NCBI GenBank assembly: GCA_050331475.1
Contig: JBHJGU010000128.1
Span: 1-48,492 of the forward strand
DNA from: JBHJGU01 sp050331475
Lineage (GTDB): Bacteria > Pseudomonadota > Alphaproteobacteria > Caulobacterales > Maricaulaceae
Direction of reading: 5' to 3'
Length of the DNA stretch: 48,492 nt
In this document: positions 8,309 to 16,068 of the stretch, in pieces
Position numbering within the stretch: position 1 is the first letter of the stretch
Layout of the letters: every line of letters begins with the position of its first letter
Made by a program: the position numbers and the translations under genes
The notes under the pieces: generated by a model
What the model was told of the DNA's origin: nothing
The model's database searches: none
Seen by the model: the letters and a program-made list of their open reading frames with translations, nothing else

Positions 8309-8328
8309 ATGTAAAGCGAACTTCACAT
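8309..8328 (-). promoter_or_regulatory. Candidate operator palindrome for the XRE module
   Basis: ATGTAAAG-CGAA-CTTCACAT: eight-base arms, seven of eight pairs matching, four-base spacer. It lies 21 bases upstream of the first ATG and just downstream of a TTGACT (8341-8346, minus strand), so a bound repressor would cover the -10 region. Probable site for the small XRE protein of the same operon; inferred from position and symmetry. Confidence 0.5.
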
Positions 8329-8385
8329 ATTCAATCGAGAAGTCAAGCACCCTTAACGTCGATCGCTGAAAAAAGTCAAGGTCGC

Positions 8386-8405
8386 TTTCCAAATAGGTTT
8401 GGAAA
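8386..8405. repeat. Perfect interrupted palindrome upstream of the XRE module
   Basis: TTTCCAAA-TAGG-TTTGGAAA: perfect eight-base arms and a four-base spacer, the same geometry as the 8309-8328 palindrome. It sits between dcd and the module, upstream of two TTGACT hexamers (8374-8379 and 8341-8346, minus strand). It could be a second operator or activator site. It has no T-run after it, so a terminator is less likely. Confidence 0.55.
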
Positions 8406-8418
8406 CAACGCCGTAACC

Positions 8419-8434
8419 GCGCCCTCTCGGGCGC
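8419..8434 (-). other. GC-rich hairpin downstream of dcd
   Basis: On the minus strand GCGCCC-GAGA-GGGCGC makes a perfect six-pair stem with a GNRA-like GAGA tetraloop, about 25 bases after the dcd stop. No U-tract follows, so it may stabilise the dcd mRNA end or act as a weak terminator. Confidence 0.4.
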
Positions 8435-8457
8435 CGGTCAGCCCCGCTGGTCGGCGC

Positions 8458-9468
8458 TCAGTCGAAGGCGGCGAAATGTTTGGAGAGTTTCAGCCCTTGG
8501 GCTTGGTAATGCGATCCCGCCCCGCCGTAGGGCCGGCGCGGGGGCTCGGTCAGCCGGTCATACACCAGCCGGGCCACCGTCTGGCCGTGTTCCAAGACGA
8601 AAGGCACGTCGCGCCCGCGCACTTCCAACACGGCGCGCGCCCCGCCGCCGGGGTCGCAACCAAAGCCGGGATCGAAAAACCCCGCATAATGGGCGCGAAA
8701 TTCGCCGATTTCGGGCGCGATGGGGGCCATTTCGGCGGCTTCGTCCAAATCTACCCGCACTGGCTGGTCCGAGGCGAGGATGTAAAACTCGTCCGGATCC
8801 AGTACTAGCCCCGTGGCGCGGGGGTAAAGCGGCTCCCAATATTCGCGAGGGTCGTGTCCGCCCACGCGCGCGAGATCAATCAAGGGGGCGTGGCGCTTAG
8901 CGCGATAGCCGATCGGCTGGCCCGGGCGCCCCTCAAGATCGATCGCCACATCCACAGCGCGCGCGCCCTCCGCCTGGCCCTGCTGAAAGCGCAATTGCGC
9001 CAATCGCGCGCCGGCGCGCGCCACGATGGCGAAGGTCCGCGGCGCGATTTCCAGATAAAGCGGACCCGAATAGCCCGCCGGAACGGTATCGAACGCGCCC
9101 GCGGCTTCGGCGAGCACCCGGGCGAACACATCAATCCGCCCGGTGGAGCTTTTCGGGTTCGCCCGACCGCTCAGATCCGTGGGCAGCGCGAGGCGCTCGG
9201 CCAGGGGCGCCAAATACACCGCCCCCGGCTCCAGAACCGCGCCCTGACGCAAATCCACCTGGTGCAAGGCCAAATCGTCGAGCCGATCCTGCACCGACGC
9301 CCGCGCGCTGGGCAAAAAGCTCGCGCGTAGCCGATACGCGGTCTCGCCCAAGCGCAAATCCAAACTCGCAGGTTGGATCTGATCGGGCGCGACGCCACCG
9401 GTGGCGTTCACGCTTCCGGTTTGGATTAACGCGTCAACCGCGCTGTCGGGCAGAATTGCGCCGTTCAT
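8458..9468 (-). CDS. dcd: 2'-deoxycytidine 5'-triphosphate deaminase, two-domain type
   Basis: A 336-residue dCTP deaminase of the long alphaproteobacterial type, a tandem of two dUTPase-like beta domains. The enzyme makes dUTP from dCTP for dTTP synthesis. Seen: ILPDSAVDALI at the start, IQPASLDLRLG, then GRANPKSSTGRIDVFAR in the first domain, GYSGPLYLEIAPRTF, RLAQLRFQQG, and in the second half FDPGFG plus ARLVYDRLTEPP. Single-domain enzymes are near 190 residues. Start: ATG 9468. It lies 25 bases downstream of the histidine kinase on the same strand and may be co-transcribed with it. Confidence 0.93.
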   Translation of the reverse strand: MNGAILPDSAVDALIQTGSVNATGGVAPDQIQPASLDLRLGETAYRLRASFLPSARASVQDRLDDLALHQVDLRQGAVLEPGAVYLAPLAERLALPTDLSGRANPKSSTGRIDVFARVLAEAAGAFDTVPAGYSGPLYLEIAPRTFAIVARAGARLAQLRFQQGQAEGARAVDVAIDLEGRPGQPIGYRAKRHAPLIDLARVGGHDPREYWEPLYPRATGLVLDPDEFYILASDQPVRVDLDEAAEMAPIAPEIGEFRAHYAGFFDPGFGCDPGGGARAVLEVRGRDVPFVLEHGQTVARLVYDRLTEPPRRPYGGAGSHYQAQGLKLSKHFAAFD

Positions 9469-9493
9469 CAGACTGTTTTTGGACCCGATGCGC

Positions 9494-10933
9494 TTATTCG
9501 GCCGCTTCGGCGCTGAACGCAGGTCGCTGCGGGAAGGCCCTCTGACCGATATTCGGTTCCTTCACATCCAGACTGTTGGCGCTGATCCAGAGCGTGAAGG
9601 TGCTGCCGCGGCCATATTCGCTGTTGACCTCCACATCGCCGCCGAGCAATCGCGCCAGGCGCCGTGTGATCGCCAGACCCAGCCCCGTGCCTCCGTGGCG
9701 ACGCACGATGGAGCTGTCCGCCTGGACGAACGCTTCAAACAGGCGCGCGCTTTGCGCTTCGGTCAGCCCGACGCCGCTATCCTTCACCTCAATTCCGAGC
9801 ATGCGCTGTCCCTTTGAAACCCGGACGCCGGCGCTCACGACGATCCGGCCGTTTTCCGTGAACTTGCAAGCATTGCCAATAAGATTGAATAGGCATTGAC
9901 GCAACTTTTGCTCATCAGACACGATCGAATCCAACGGCTGCGCCAGGGCCAGCTCTAAGCGGTTGTTCGCCGCTTTGGCCATGGGTTGAAAGGTGTCCAC
10001 CGCTTGGGTCAGGGTCCGGTTCGGATCGAACCGCGACAACGACACGTCCATCCGGCCGGCTTCGATTTTCGACAAGTCCAATACTTCGTTGATCAATCCC
10101 AATAGATGCTGGCCCGATGCTGCGATGCGGCCCGCATCCATTCTCGACTCCGAACAACAGGTATCGGCCAAATCTTCTTCGATCATTTCGGCGTAATTGA
10201 TGATCGCGTTTAGTGGGGTGCGCAACTCGTGGCTCATATTGGCGAGAAACCGACTTTTGGCCAAGTTTGCGGCCTCCGCCTGCCCGCGCGCGGCTTCTAA
10301 TCGCTCCAAAACGCTTCGATTATGCTGATAGAATTTGATGAGGTGGCCAAAAAACCCGACAAACGCGATCGCAATCGCCATCTGTTCGCGCCACCCCCAG
10401 CCTTCGCCGGCGACTTCAAACCCCTGCGGTCGCCAGGGACCGACAAACATCATGATGAGACACCCCAAATAGGGGGCGGCGACGAGGCAGAAGAACAAGG
10501 CCGAGATGTAGGTGGAGAGCATGACATGTAGCAGCCCGCCCAAGAGGTAGAGCAGCGCGGTCATCCGCCCCGCTTCGCCGCCCCAGGTCCACAGCATCGG
10601 CGCTATCGCGACAAAGGCGGCGACTGCGAGCGTCGAGGTGGCGAGATAAACAAAAATCTCGCCTTTGGTAATTCGGTCCTCGGATAACGAAAGAAACCGC
10701 TTTAACGTAATAACATCAATGATTTGAGTAACTGCAACGACCCCCGCCCATATTGCGGGCGCGCGCCAATCGTCTATTAACAGCCAGCCAATGCCCACGA
10801 GCAGGCCAGCGACGGACATCCGAACGGACAAACCAGCAAGCCGCTCTGTGGCGACGGTGCGGAACATATCCGCGATTTCGGATGAGATCGCATTCGGGTG
10901 TGGCGCCTGGGGCGACGCGGTCGCGCTGTCCAT
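9494..10933 (-). CDS. Membrane sensor histidine kinase
   Basis: A 479-residue histidine kinase. Residues about 35-205 form roughly six membrane helices without a recognised sensory domain name. A short coiled coil leads to the HisKA box SHELRTPLNAII (His is the phosphorylation site), then LINEVLDLSKIEAG, the N box LFNLIGNACKF, G1 VKDSGVGL, F box ARLFEAFVQAD and G2 GGTGLGLAI. No receiver domain follows, so it is not a hybrid, and no response-regulator gene is adjacent. A partner must be encoded elsewhere. Start: ATG 10933; a GANTC site (GACTC, 10944-10948) lies just upstream. Confidence 0.92.
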   Translation of the reverse strand: MDSATASPQAPHPNAISSEIADMFRTVATERLAGLSVRMSVAGLLVGIGWLLIDDWRAPAIWAGVVAVTQIIDVITLKRFLSLSEDRITKGEIFVYLATSTLAVAAFVAIAPMLWTWGGEAGRMTALLYLLGGLLHVMLSTYISALFFCLVAAPYLGCLIMMFVGPWRPQGFEVAGEGWGWREQMAIAIAFVGFFGHLIKFYQHNRSVLERLEAARGQAEAANLAKSRFLANMSHELRTPLNAIINYAEMIEEDLADTCCSESRMDAGRIAASGQHLLGLINEVLDLSKIEAGRMDVSLSRFDPNRTLTQAVDTFQPMAKAANNRLELALAQPLDSIVSDEQKLRQCLFNLIGNACKFTENGRIVVSAGVRVSKGQRMLGIEVKDSGVGLTEAQSARLFEAFVQADSSIVRRHGGTGLGLAITRRLARLLGGDVEVNSEYGRGSTFTLWISANSLDVKEPNIGQRAFPQRPAFSAEAAE

Positions 10934-11011
10934 TTTCGTTTAAGACTCCCTCATGGCGGACCGCTCCAACAGGCGCTCTTCGGCTCGACCCCGGCCCTAT
11001 CGGCCAGACGA

Positions 11012-11089
11012 AGCGTTAAACTATAGGCTATGGTCCATCACTGGCGACAAACTCCCATTCACGAACGCTTATAGGCATAGGTTTAAGCG
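11012..11089 (+). promoter_or_regulatory. Possible structured leader or operator before metZ
   Basis: A direct repeat TATAGGC (11022-11028 and 11070-11076) and a long-range inverted match TTAAAC..TAT / ATA.GTTTAA (about 11016-11023 with 11075-11086) lie in the 215-base region between the divergent histidine kinase and metZ. This could be a leader RNA or a repressor site for a methionine gene. I could not fit it to the SAM-II riboswitch pattern. Confidence 0.25.
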
Positions 11090-11148
11090 GACGGTAATGT
11101 CGAGCCAAGCGCCGCAACCGCGTTCTGTGCTGTAAGGGTTCCGGTAAA

Positions 11149-12336
11149 ATGAACGAGACGCCATACAATGGTCGCGCCATGACCCGATTGGTGCGCGCGG
11201 GCCAAGATCGCAGCCCGCACAAGGAAACCAGCGAAGCGCTGTTTCTGACTTCGGGCTTTGTCTATGACACCGCCGAAGAAGCGCGCGCGCGTTTCGCCAA
11301 AGAAGCGCCTGGCTACGCGTATACGCGCAACGCCAATCCCACCATCGCCCAGTTTGAAGCGCGATTGGCCGCCTATGAAGGCGCGCCGGCCGCGCGAGCC
11401 ACGCCCACCGGCATGTCCGCGGTGATGACAGCGCTGATGAGCGGGGTGAGGGCAGGGGACCATGTGGTCGCTGCGCGCGCCTTGTTCGGGTCCTGCGCGT
11501 GGATCATCGAAACTTTGCTGCCCCGCTTCGGGGTGGAGACGAGTTTGGTTGATGGTCCGGATTTGGACGCTTGGGCGGCCGCGATGCGGTCGAACACGAA
11601 AGCGGTGTTTTTCGAAACCCCGTCCAATCCCATGCTGGAAGTGATCGACATTCGCGCGGTGAGCGCACTGGCCCGAGAAGCGGGCGCGCGTGTGATTGTG
11701 GACAACGTCTTCGCCACGCCCGCGCTTCAGCGACCGTTGGACTTGGGCGCCGACGTCGTCGTCTATTCGGCGACCAAGCACATTGACGGCCAGGGGCGGG
11801 TCATGGGCGGTGCGGTGTTGGGCGCGGATGTGTTCATCGGCGCGGATGTGTATGACTTCACGCGGCATACCGGGCAGACCTTGTCGCCCTTTAATGCGTG
11901 GGTGCTGACCAAAGGCCTGGAAACCTTAGAGCTTCGGGTCGAGCGAATGGCGCACAACGCCGCGCGGGTGGCTGACGCGCTCGCGGACAGCCCCAAGGTG
12001 GAGCGGGTGTTTTATCCCGGCCGCGCCGATCATCCTCAGCATGCGATCGCCGCTGAACAAATGGCTTCGGGCGGCACGTTAGTCGCCGTTGAGCTCAAGG
12101 GCGGGCGCGACGCGGCGTTTGGGTTTCTCGATGCGTTGAACCTGGTGGACATCTCTAACAATCTTGGGGATGCAAAGTCCTTAGCGACCCATCCCGCCAC
12201 GACGACCCATAAGGATCTCTCCGAGGACGCGCGGGCGGCTTTAGGCATCTCACCGTCCGCGGTTCGGCTATCCATCGGTTTGGAGGATGAACGCGACCTC
12301 CTCGACGATATCGCCAAAGCGCTTGACGCAGTTTAA
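11149..12336 (+). CDS. metZ: O-succinylhomoserine sulfhydrylase
   Basis: A 395-residue PLP enzyme of the Cys/Met metabolism family. It makes homocysteine from O-succinylhomoserine and sulfide in methionine synthesis. Seen: the substrate-side YAYTRNANPT segment, ATPTGMSAVM, ETPSNPMLEV, VDNVFATP and the PLP-lysine motif YSATKHIDGQG, followed by GGAVLG. The N-terminal TRLVRAGQDRSPHKETSEALFLTSGFVYD is typical of MetZ rather than of MetB or MetC. Start ATG 11149 is preceded by AAGGG at ten bases; an internal ATG ten codons later is possible. It ends in tandem TAA-TAG. Confidence 0.93.
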   Translation: MNETPYNGRAMTRLVRAGQDRSPHKETSEALFLTSGFVYDTAEEARARFAKEAPGYAYTRNANPTIAQFEARLAAYEGAPAARATPTGMSAVMTALMSGVRAGDHVVAARALFGSCAWIIETLLPRFGVETSLVDGPDLDAWAAAMRSNTKAVFFETPSNPMLEVIDIRAVSALAREAGARVIVDNVFATPALQRPLDLGADVVVYSATKHIDGQGRVMGGAVLGADVFIGADVYDFTRHTGQTLSPFNAWVLTKGLETLELRVERMAHNAARVADALADSPKVERVFYPGRADHPQHAIAAEQMASGGTLVAVELKGGRDAAFGFLDALNLVDISNNLGDAKSLATHPATTTHKDLSEDARAALGISPSAVRLSIGLEDERDLLDDIAKALDAV

Positions 12337-12383
12337 TAGTCCTAGGCGTTGGCGTGTCGCCGAACGTGGCTGTTGGGAGCGTT

Positions 12384-12782
12384 GTGACCGTGTATGAAGC
12401 GGAAACCGCAGGTGTGCGGGTGTGGGTCGAGCCGCGTTTTTTGGAAGCGCAATCGGACCCGGCGGTCGGGCGCTATGTTTGGCGTTATGACGTCATCGTC
12501 GAAAATCGGCGCAATGACACGATCCAACTGATCGCGCGACAATGGTCGATCTTCGACGCTGACGGCCAACGCGAAGACGTCAACGGGCTCGGCGTGGTCG
12601 GCGAGCAGCCGCACATTCCGCCGAATGACCGGTTTCGCTACCGCTCTGGGGCGCCCCTGCGCACGCCTTCGGGCCTGATGCGCGGCAGCTATCATATGCT
12701 TGACGGCGCAGGCGAGAGCTTCCGGGTGGAGATCCCGGCTTTCTCCTTAGATAGCCCCTATGACGACCGGCCCAAGCATTAG
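12384..12782 (+). CDS. apaG: ApaG family protein
   Basis: A 132-residue ApaG protein (E. coli 125), a fibronectin-type beta-sandwich. Motifs: YVWRYDVIVEN, IQLIARQW, GVVGEQPHIPP, YRSGAPLRTPSGLMRGSY and FRVEIPAFSLD. Named for Co2+/Mg2+ sensitivity and linked to diadenosine tetraphosphate phenotypes in enterobacteria; the exact role is unsettled. I prefer GTG 12384, four bases after GGGAG, over the GTG at 12354, which lacks a ribosome site. It lies between metZ and trkH on the same strand with short gaps. Confidence 0.92.
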   Translation: MTVYEAETAGVRVWVEPRFLEAQSDPAVGRYVWRYDVIVENRRNDTIQLIARQWSIFDADGQREDVNGLGVVGEQPHIPPNDRFRYRSGAPLRTPSGLMRGSYHMLDGAGESFRVEIPAFSLDSPYDDRPKH

Positions 12783-12794
12783 GCCCTTGCGCCC

Positions 12795-14240
12795 ATGACG
12801 GTCCTTCGCGCGCCCGGGCTGATCACCGGTTATATGATCTTGGCGCTGGCGGTGGCGATGCTGGCCCCGGCGCTGGCCAATATCGCCGACCCGGAGGCGG
12901 ATGCGGCGCCGTTTGTGGTGGGCGCCGTGATGACCGGGTTCCTCGGCGGCGCGCTGGCGTTTGGATTAAGCGGCCCAACCCCGGAATTAAGCCCGCGCGC
13001 GGCCGTGGTTTTAACGACGTTGTCCTGGGCCGTTCTTACGGTGCTCGCCGCCATTCCGTTTCGTCTCGCCGGCATGGCCGCCACGGACGCCGTGTTCGAG
13101 GCCATGTCCGGGCTCACCACCACCGGGGCGACCGTGATCACAAATCTCGAGGCGCAGTCACGCGGGCTTTTGTTATGGCGGGCGATTTTGCAGTGGATTG
13201 GCGGGGTTGGCATCATTGTGACGGCGATGGCGATCTTGCCTATGTTACGGGTCGGCGGAATGCAATTATTCCGCCTGGAATCCTCTGACGCGTCGGAGAA
13301 AATCTTACCGCGCGCCACAGAAATCGCGGGCTCGATTGCGTTGATCTACCTCATCCTGACCGTGGTTTGCGTCTTGGCTTACGCTTTAGCGGGGATGAGC
13401 GGGTTTGACGCGGTCGCCCACGCCATGACCACCATCGCCACGGGCGGGTTTTCGACCTCGGACCGGTCGATGGGCGCTTTCGTCGACGGCGGCGCGGACA
13501 TCGTGGCGTGCGTTTTTATGCTCGCAGGCGGTTTACCCTTCGGCCTCTATCTCATCGCGTTGCGCGGCGGCGCCGATCGGTTGTGGCGCGATGCGCAATC
13601 CCGCGGCTTCCTCATTGTGGCCGTTAGCCTGCTGAGCGTGCTAGCCGTGTATTTGTGGGTTTCCGGGCGAACCGAGGGCGCGGGCGATGCGGTTCGGCTC
13701 GCCGCCTTCAATGTCATCTCCATCCTCACTGGGACGGGCTATGCGAGCGCGGCTTACGACCAATGGGGCGCGTTCGCGGTGGGGTTCTTTTTCTGCTTGA
13801 TGTTTGTGGGCGGGTGCGCGGGCTCGACCGCATGCGGGATTAAAATCTTCCGGTTCCAAGTCGCAGGCATCGCCATGTTCGGCTTTTTGGCGAAAATGGC
13901 CCGACCCCATGTGGTCACCCGACCCAAATATAACGGAAAGACTTTGAGCGAGAGCGTTGTTGGCTCGGTATTGAGTTTCTTTTTTATATTTTTCGCATGT
14001 TACACGGTGCTTGCAATTGGATTGTCCGCCTTAGGCTTGGATTTAATCACGGCGCTGTCGGGCGCAGGTACGGCGCTCGCGAATGTTGGCCCGGGCTTGG
14101 GTCCGATCATCGGTCCGGCGGGCACGTTCGCTCCGCTGCCGGACGCCGCGAAATGGTTGTTGTGCTTAGGCATGTTAGCGGGCCGGCTCGAAGTCTTGGC
14201 GTTTCTGGTCCTCTTCGCGCCAAGCTTCTGGCGGAACTAG
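12795..14240 (+). CDS. trkH: TrkH/KtrB-type potassium uptake subunit
   Basis: A 481-residue membrane protein of the Trk/Ktr/HKT superfamily, which forms the K+ pore. Four pore-loop repeats are visible, each with its filter glycine: GLTTTGAT (near residue 110), TIATGGFS (near 218), LTGTGYAS (near 315) and ANVGPGLG (near 433). Between them are paired helices, including LQWIGGVGIIV, characteristic of TrkH. The cytoplasmic regulator TrkA is not in the window. Its TAG overlaps that of hslO on the other strand through a shared CTAG. Confidence 0.94.
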   Translation: MTVLRAPGLITGYMILALAVAMLAPALANIADPEADAAPFVVGAVMTGFLGGALAFGLSGPTPELSPRAAVVLTTLSWAVLTVLAAIPFRLAGMAATDAVFEAMSGLTTTGATVITNLEAQSRGLLLWRAILQWIGGVGIIVTAMAILPMLRVGGMQLFRLESSDASEKILPRATEIAGSIALIYLILTVVCVLAYALAGMSGFDAVAHAMTTIATGGFSTSDRSMGAFVDGGADIVACVFMLAGGLPFGLYLIALRGGADRLWRDAQSRGFLIVAVSLLSVLAVYLWVSGRTEGAGDAVRLAAFNVISILTGTGYASAAYDQWGAFAVGFFFCLMFVGGCAGSTACGIKIFRFQVAGIAMFGFLAKMARPHVVTRPKYNGKTLSESVVGSVLSFFFIFFACYTVLAIGLSALGLDLITALSGAGTALANVGPGLGPIIGPAGTFAPLPDAAKWLLCLGMLAGRLEVLAFLVLFAPSFWRN

Positions 14241-15160
14241 CGGATCGCCAGCGCGGTGATTTCCGCCTCGTCATACTGAAACACGCGCTTGCAATACTCG
14301 CACGTCGCTTCGATCCGCCCATCTTGCACCATCTCAGCGCGCTCATTCTTGGTGAAACTGGCCAACAACCGGCGCAGCCGATCCGGATCGCATGTGCAGC
14401 GGCGGTTCACCGGGTGCGGCTCGCCCAGTCGAACGCCGGTCTCGTGGAACAGGCGAAACAGCACATCCGCCATGGTCAGGCGCGGGTCGAGCAATTCGTC
14501 GTCCCCCACCGTTGCGAACAGCGTCTCCGCCGTTTCCCAGGCGTCCTGGGCGGAGCCGCGCGCCTCATCTTCCGCCACCCGTTGAATGAGCGCCCCGCCG
14601 GCGCGCCAAACGGCGCCGGCCTCGGTCTCAAGCCGGCCGACGGCGAGCCGAATGCGGGTGGGGACTTGTTCGGACTGTCGGAAATAGGCCTCTGCGCATT
14701 GCGCCAGGCTCTCGCCTTCGATGGCGGTTAGGCCTTGATAGCGCTCCATATCGCCGTCTGGACTGACCGTCATTGCGAACGTGCCCGAGCCCAACAAAAC
14801 GTCCGCGCCGGCCTGCTCATTGGCGAGGGCGTCAAGGGGTTTTTCGTCAGAGATTTTCGCGTAGGCGCGAACCCCGCGCGCGCTTGTGTCGTAATCGGCG
14901 ACGACGAAGTTTACCGGTCCGTCGCCGGTCGCTTGCACAATCAACCGGCCCTCGAATTTGAGCGCATCCCCAACCAGGGCGGCGATCATCACTGCTTCGC
15001 CAACCAGGCGCGCGACGCTGACCGGGTATGCATGCGGGCGCAGAATAGCGTCCGCGGTTTCGCCTAAACGCACGATCCGTCCGCGCACCGGCTCCCCGTC
15101 GATCTGAAAGGTGGCGACGTGATCCTCAGCTGCGCCCTCAATCGACAGCGCTGCGGTCAT
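14237..15160 (-). CDS. hslO: Hsp33 redox-regulated chaperone
   Basis: A 307-residue Hsp33. This cytoplasmic holdase is activated by oxidation and unfolding. The C-terminal zinc switch is complete: CxC in RRCTCDPD and CxxC in ATCEYC, about 30 residues apart. The N-terminal domain includes GRIVRLG, VARLVGEAVMIAALVG and a FEGRLIVQATGDGPV segment. Start: ATG 15160, overlapping the argF stop as ATGA; the open frame reaches GTG 15172 inside argF. It is the last gene of the argD-argF-hslO run and is translationally coupled to argF. Confidence 0.95.
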   Translation of the reverse strand: MTAALSIEGAAEDHVATFQIDGEPVRGRIVRLGETADAILRPHAYPVSVARLVGEAVMIAALVGDALKFEGRLIVQATGDGPVNFVVADYDTSARGVRAYAKISDEKPLDALANEQAGADVLLGSGTFAMTVSPDGDMERYQGLTAIEGESLAQCAEAYFRQSEQVPTRIRLAVGRLETEAGAVWRAGGALIQRVAEDEARGSAQDAWETAETLFATVGDDELLDPRLTMADVLFRLFHETGVRLGEPHPVNRRCTCDPDRLRRLLASFTKNERAEMVQDGRIEATCEYCKRVFQYDEAEITALAIR

Positions 15161-16068
15161 AGGCCGAAGCACGATAACAGGATCGCCTTTTGAGCGTGCA
15201 GCCGGTTTTCCGCCTCCTCGAAGACCCGCGATTGCGGCCCGTCGATCACCTCCGCGCTGACTTCTTCACCGCGATGAGCCGGCAGACAATGCAAGAACAC
15301 CGCCTCGGGCTTGGCCTGCGCCATCAGGGCGGCGTCAACCTGGTAGGCGCCGAGATCGGCGAGCCGCTTGTCCCGGTCTAAATCGCCCATGGACACCCAT
15401 GTGTCGGCGATGACGACATCCGCGCCCTCCACCGCCTCGTGGGGGTTTTGCACTGTACGCACCCGATCGCCATGGTCCTCGCTCGCTCGGTCCGACAATC
15501 CATAACCCTGCGGGCAGGCCAAGGTCAGATCGAACTCAAATAGTTGGGCGGCGTGCGCGAAGCTGCGCGCGACATTATTGCCGTCCCCAACCCAGGCGAA
15601 GCGTAACCCTTCAAGCGCGCCGTGCGCGCTTTTCACGGTCATCAAATCGGCCATGATCTGGCACGGATGGCTCCAATCCGTCAGCCCGTTAATGACCGGA
15701 ACGCTGGCGTGCTCAGCCAGCTCCACCAGGGCGGCGTGCGCTTTGGTCCGCGCCATGATCGCGTCGACATAGCGGGAGAGCACTTGGGCGGTGTCCGCGA
15801 TCGTTTCGCCGCGGCCGAGTTGGGTGTCCGCCGCGTTCAAAACGAGCGCCGAGCCCCCCAATTGGGTGATCGCTTGATCAAAGCTGACCCGGGTTCGGGT
15901 GGAGTTTTTCTCGAAAATCATCGCTAGCCGGGCGCCGCTGAGCGGGGCGTCGGCGTCGGCCTCGCCCTTGAAGCGCGCCCGACGCCGGGCCTTACGCGCC
16001 ATGGCGGCGTCGAGCAGGGCGCGCGCTTCCTTGGCCTCGAGGTCTCTGAGGTCGAGAAAGTGCCGCAT
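15157..16068 (-). CDS. argF: Ornithine carbamoyltransferase
   Basis: A 303-residue anabolic ornithine carbamoyltransferase. It forms citrulline from ornithine and carbamoyl phosphate. Carbamoyl-phosphate site KNSTRTRVSF near residue 55, DAIMARTKAH, PVINGLTDWSHPCQ in the middle, ornithine site VSMGD (here in DTWVSMGD) and the catalytic HCLPAHRGEEV near residue 258 are all present. Its ATG overlaps the argD stop by one base (TAATG), so argD and argF are coupled. The product goes to argininosuccinate synthase, which is not encoded here. Confidence 0.96.
   Translation of the reverse strand: MRHFLDLRDLEAKEARALLDAAMARKARRRARFKGEADADAPLSGARLAMIFEKNSTRTRVSFDQAITQLGGSALVLNAADTQLGRGETIADTAQVLSRYVDAIMARTKAHAALVELAEHASVPVINGLTDWSHPCQIMADLMTVKSAHGALEGLRFAWVGDGNNVARSFAHAAQLFEFDLTLACPQGYGLSDRASEDHGDRVRTVQNPHEAVEGADVVIADTWVSMGDLDRDKRLADLGAYQVDAALMAQAKPEAVFLHCLPAHRGEEVSAEVIDGPQSRVFEEAENRLHAQKAILLSCFGL

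Noticed and set aside
10934..11148. SAM-II riboswitch before metZ
   Set aside because: The conserved core of that riboswitch could not be found; only loose repeats are present.
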